Source of the DNA: Candidatus Krumholzibacteriota bacterium
GTDB lineage: Bacteria; Krumholzibacteriota; Krumholzibacteriia; Krumholzibacteriales; Krumholzibacteriaceae
Reading direction: 5' to 3'
Length of the DNA: 6,984 nucleotides
Assembly (NCBI GenBank): GCA_030630165.1
Contig: DAOVNN010000153.1
Coordinates: 1 to 6,984, forward strand
In this document: positions 6,392-6,984 of the stretch, piece after piece
Layout of the letters: each line of letters starts with the position of its first letter
Position numbering within the stretch: the first letter of the stretch is position 1
Translations under genes and position numbers: made by a program
Notes under the pieces: generated by a model
The model's input: only the letters and a program-made list of their open reading frames with translations
Told to the model about the DNA's origin: nothing
Database searches by the model: none

Positions 6392-6984
6392 ATGTCAAAT
6401 GTCAGCAAAGACAAGTTGAGGAACCAAGTGAGGAAAAAGTACGCGGAGGCTGCGGAATCAAAGGGATGCTGCGGGCCATCATGCTGCTCGGAAGCCGGGC
6501 CTGTCGCCGACGAGGTATCCACCTTCCTGGGATACACGGCCGTCGAACTGGCAGACCTTCCCGAGGGAAGCAACCTCGGCCTGGGATGCGGCAATCCAGT
6601 GGCGATAGCCTCGCTCGAGGAGGGCGATACGGTCCTCGACCTTGGCAGCGGGGCGGGAATCGATTGCTTCCTCTCCTCCGCAAAGGTCGGCGGGAGCGGC
6701 AGAGTGATCGGCATCGACATGACGCCCGAGATGATAAGCAAGTCGAGGTTCGGCGCCGAGGAAGGCGGCTTTACAAACGTCGAGTTCAGGCTTGGCGAGA
6801 TCGAGCATATCCCGGCGGCGGACAACAGCGTCAACGTGGTCATCTCAAACTGCGTCATCAACCTCTCCCCCGACAAGCAACAGGTATTCAGAGAGGTCTA
6901 CCGCGTTCTGAAACCGGGCGGGCGACTGGCCGTTTCGGACATTGTCGCGATAGAGGAGATGCCCGATAATATCAGAAGCGATGC
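6392..6984 (+). CDS. arsM: Arsenite S-adenosylmethionine methyltransferase, 3' end missing
   Basis: The first 197 residues are visible before the right edge; the family is usually about 250-350 residues long. It transfers methyl groups from SAM to As(III), yielding methylated and eventually volatile arsines. The class I SAM-binding motif is LDLGSGAGID (82-91), with the acidic residue of motif II in VIGIDMTPEM (105-114). Two conserved arsenic-binding cysteines are in place: C66 in GLGCGNP and C154 in SNCVINL. An N-terminal CCGPSCC cluster (26-32) is also present, as in many bacterial ArsM proteins. RVLKPGGRLAVSDIV matches the usual post-core strand. It begins one base after the arsC stop, with AGGA seven bases upstream of the ATG, so it belongs to the same transcript. 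Confidence 0.94.
   Translation, partial: MSNVSKDKLRNQVRKKYAEAAESKGCCGPSCCSEAGPVADEVSTFLGYTAVELADLPEGSNLGLGCGNPVAIASLEEGDTVLDLGSGAGIDCFLSSAKVGGSGRVIGIDMTPEMISKSRFGAEEGGFTNVEFRLGEIEHIPAADNSVNVVISNCVINLSPDKQQVFREVYRVLKPGGRLAVSDIVAIEEMPDNIRSD

Noticed and set aside
6139..6876. A 245-codon minus-strand frame across arsC and arsM
   Set aside because: Both genes on the plus strand have complete catalytic motifs; the antisense frame has none.

Overview
The window is a gene-dense piece of a bacterial chromosome with moderately high GC, strong GGAG-type ribosome binding sites and short spacers. It holds eight convincing protein genes, two of them cut by the window edges. I see no tRNA, rRNA, CRISPR array, insertion sequence or phage gene. 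The organism cannot be named with certainty. The small cysteine-containing secreted protein ending in a WGAIKSLLK-type tail, next to a DUF4136 lipoprotein and a DHH phosphoesterase, reminds me of uncultured FCB-related phyla such as Eisenbacteria or Krumholzibacteriota; this is low-confidence inference.

Left block (1-2738, all minus strand). One apparent operon reads a TLGYGD potassium-channel-like membrane protein, then a two-lobed polytopic transporter resembling the ArsP_2 / putative manganese exporter family with a histidine-rich loop, then a DHH-family phosphoesterase that runs off the left edge. The first two genes overlap by 4 bases (ATGA) and the next gap is 16 bases. A sigma70-like promoter with a 17-base spacer sits just upstream.

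Middle block (2739-5296). From a shared divergent region, a DUF4136 lipoprotein gene is read on the plus strand. Facing it are dinB (DNA polymerase IV) and, only 7 bases upstream of dinB, a secreted protein of unknown function; both are on the minus strand.

Right block (5297-6984). A second divergent region carries a good promoter with TTGACA for a compact arsenic operon, arsR-arsC-arsM. It encodes a metalloregulator, a LMW-phosphatase-type arsenate reductase and an arsenite S-adenosylmethionine methyltransferase cut by the right edge. The logic is sensing of As(III), reduction of As(V) to As(III), and methylation of As(III). No dedicated arsenite pump (ArsB or Acr3) is visible. The ArsP_2-like exporter about 3.5 kb away is a possible exit route, but that link is inferred.
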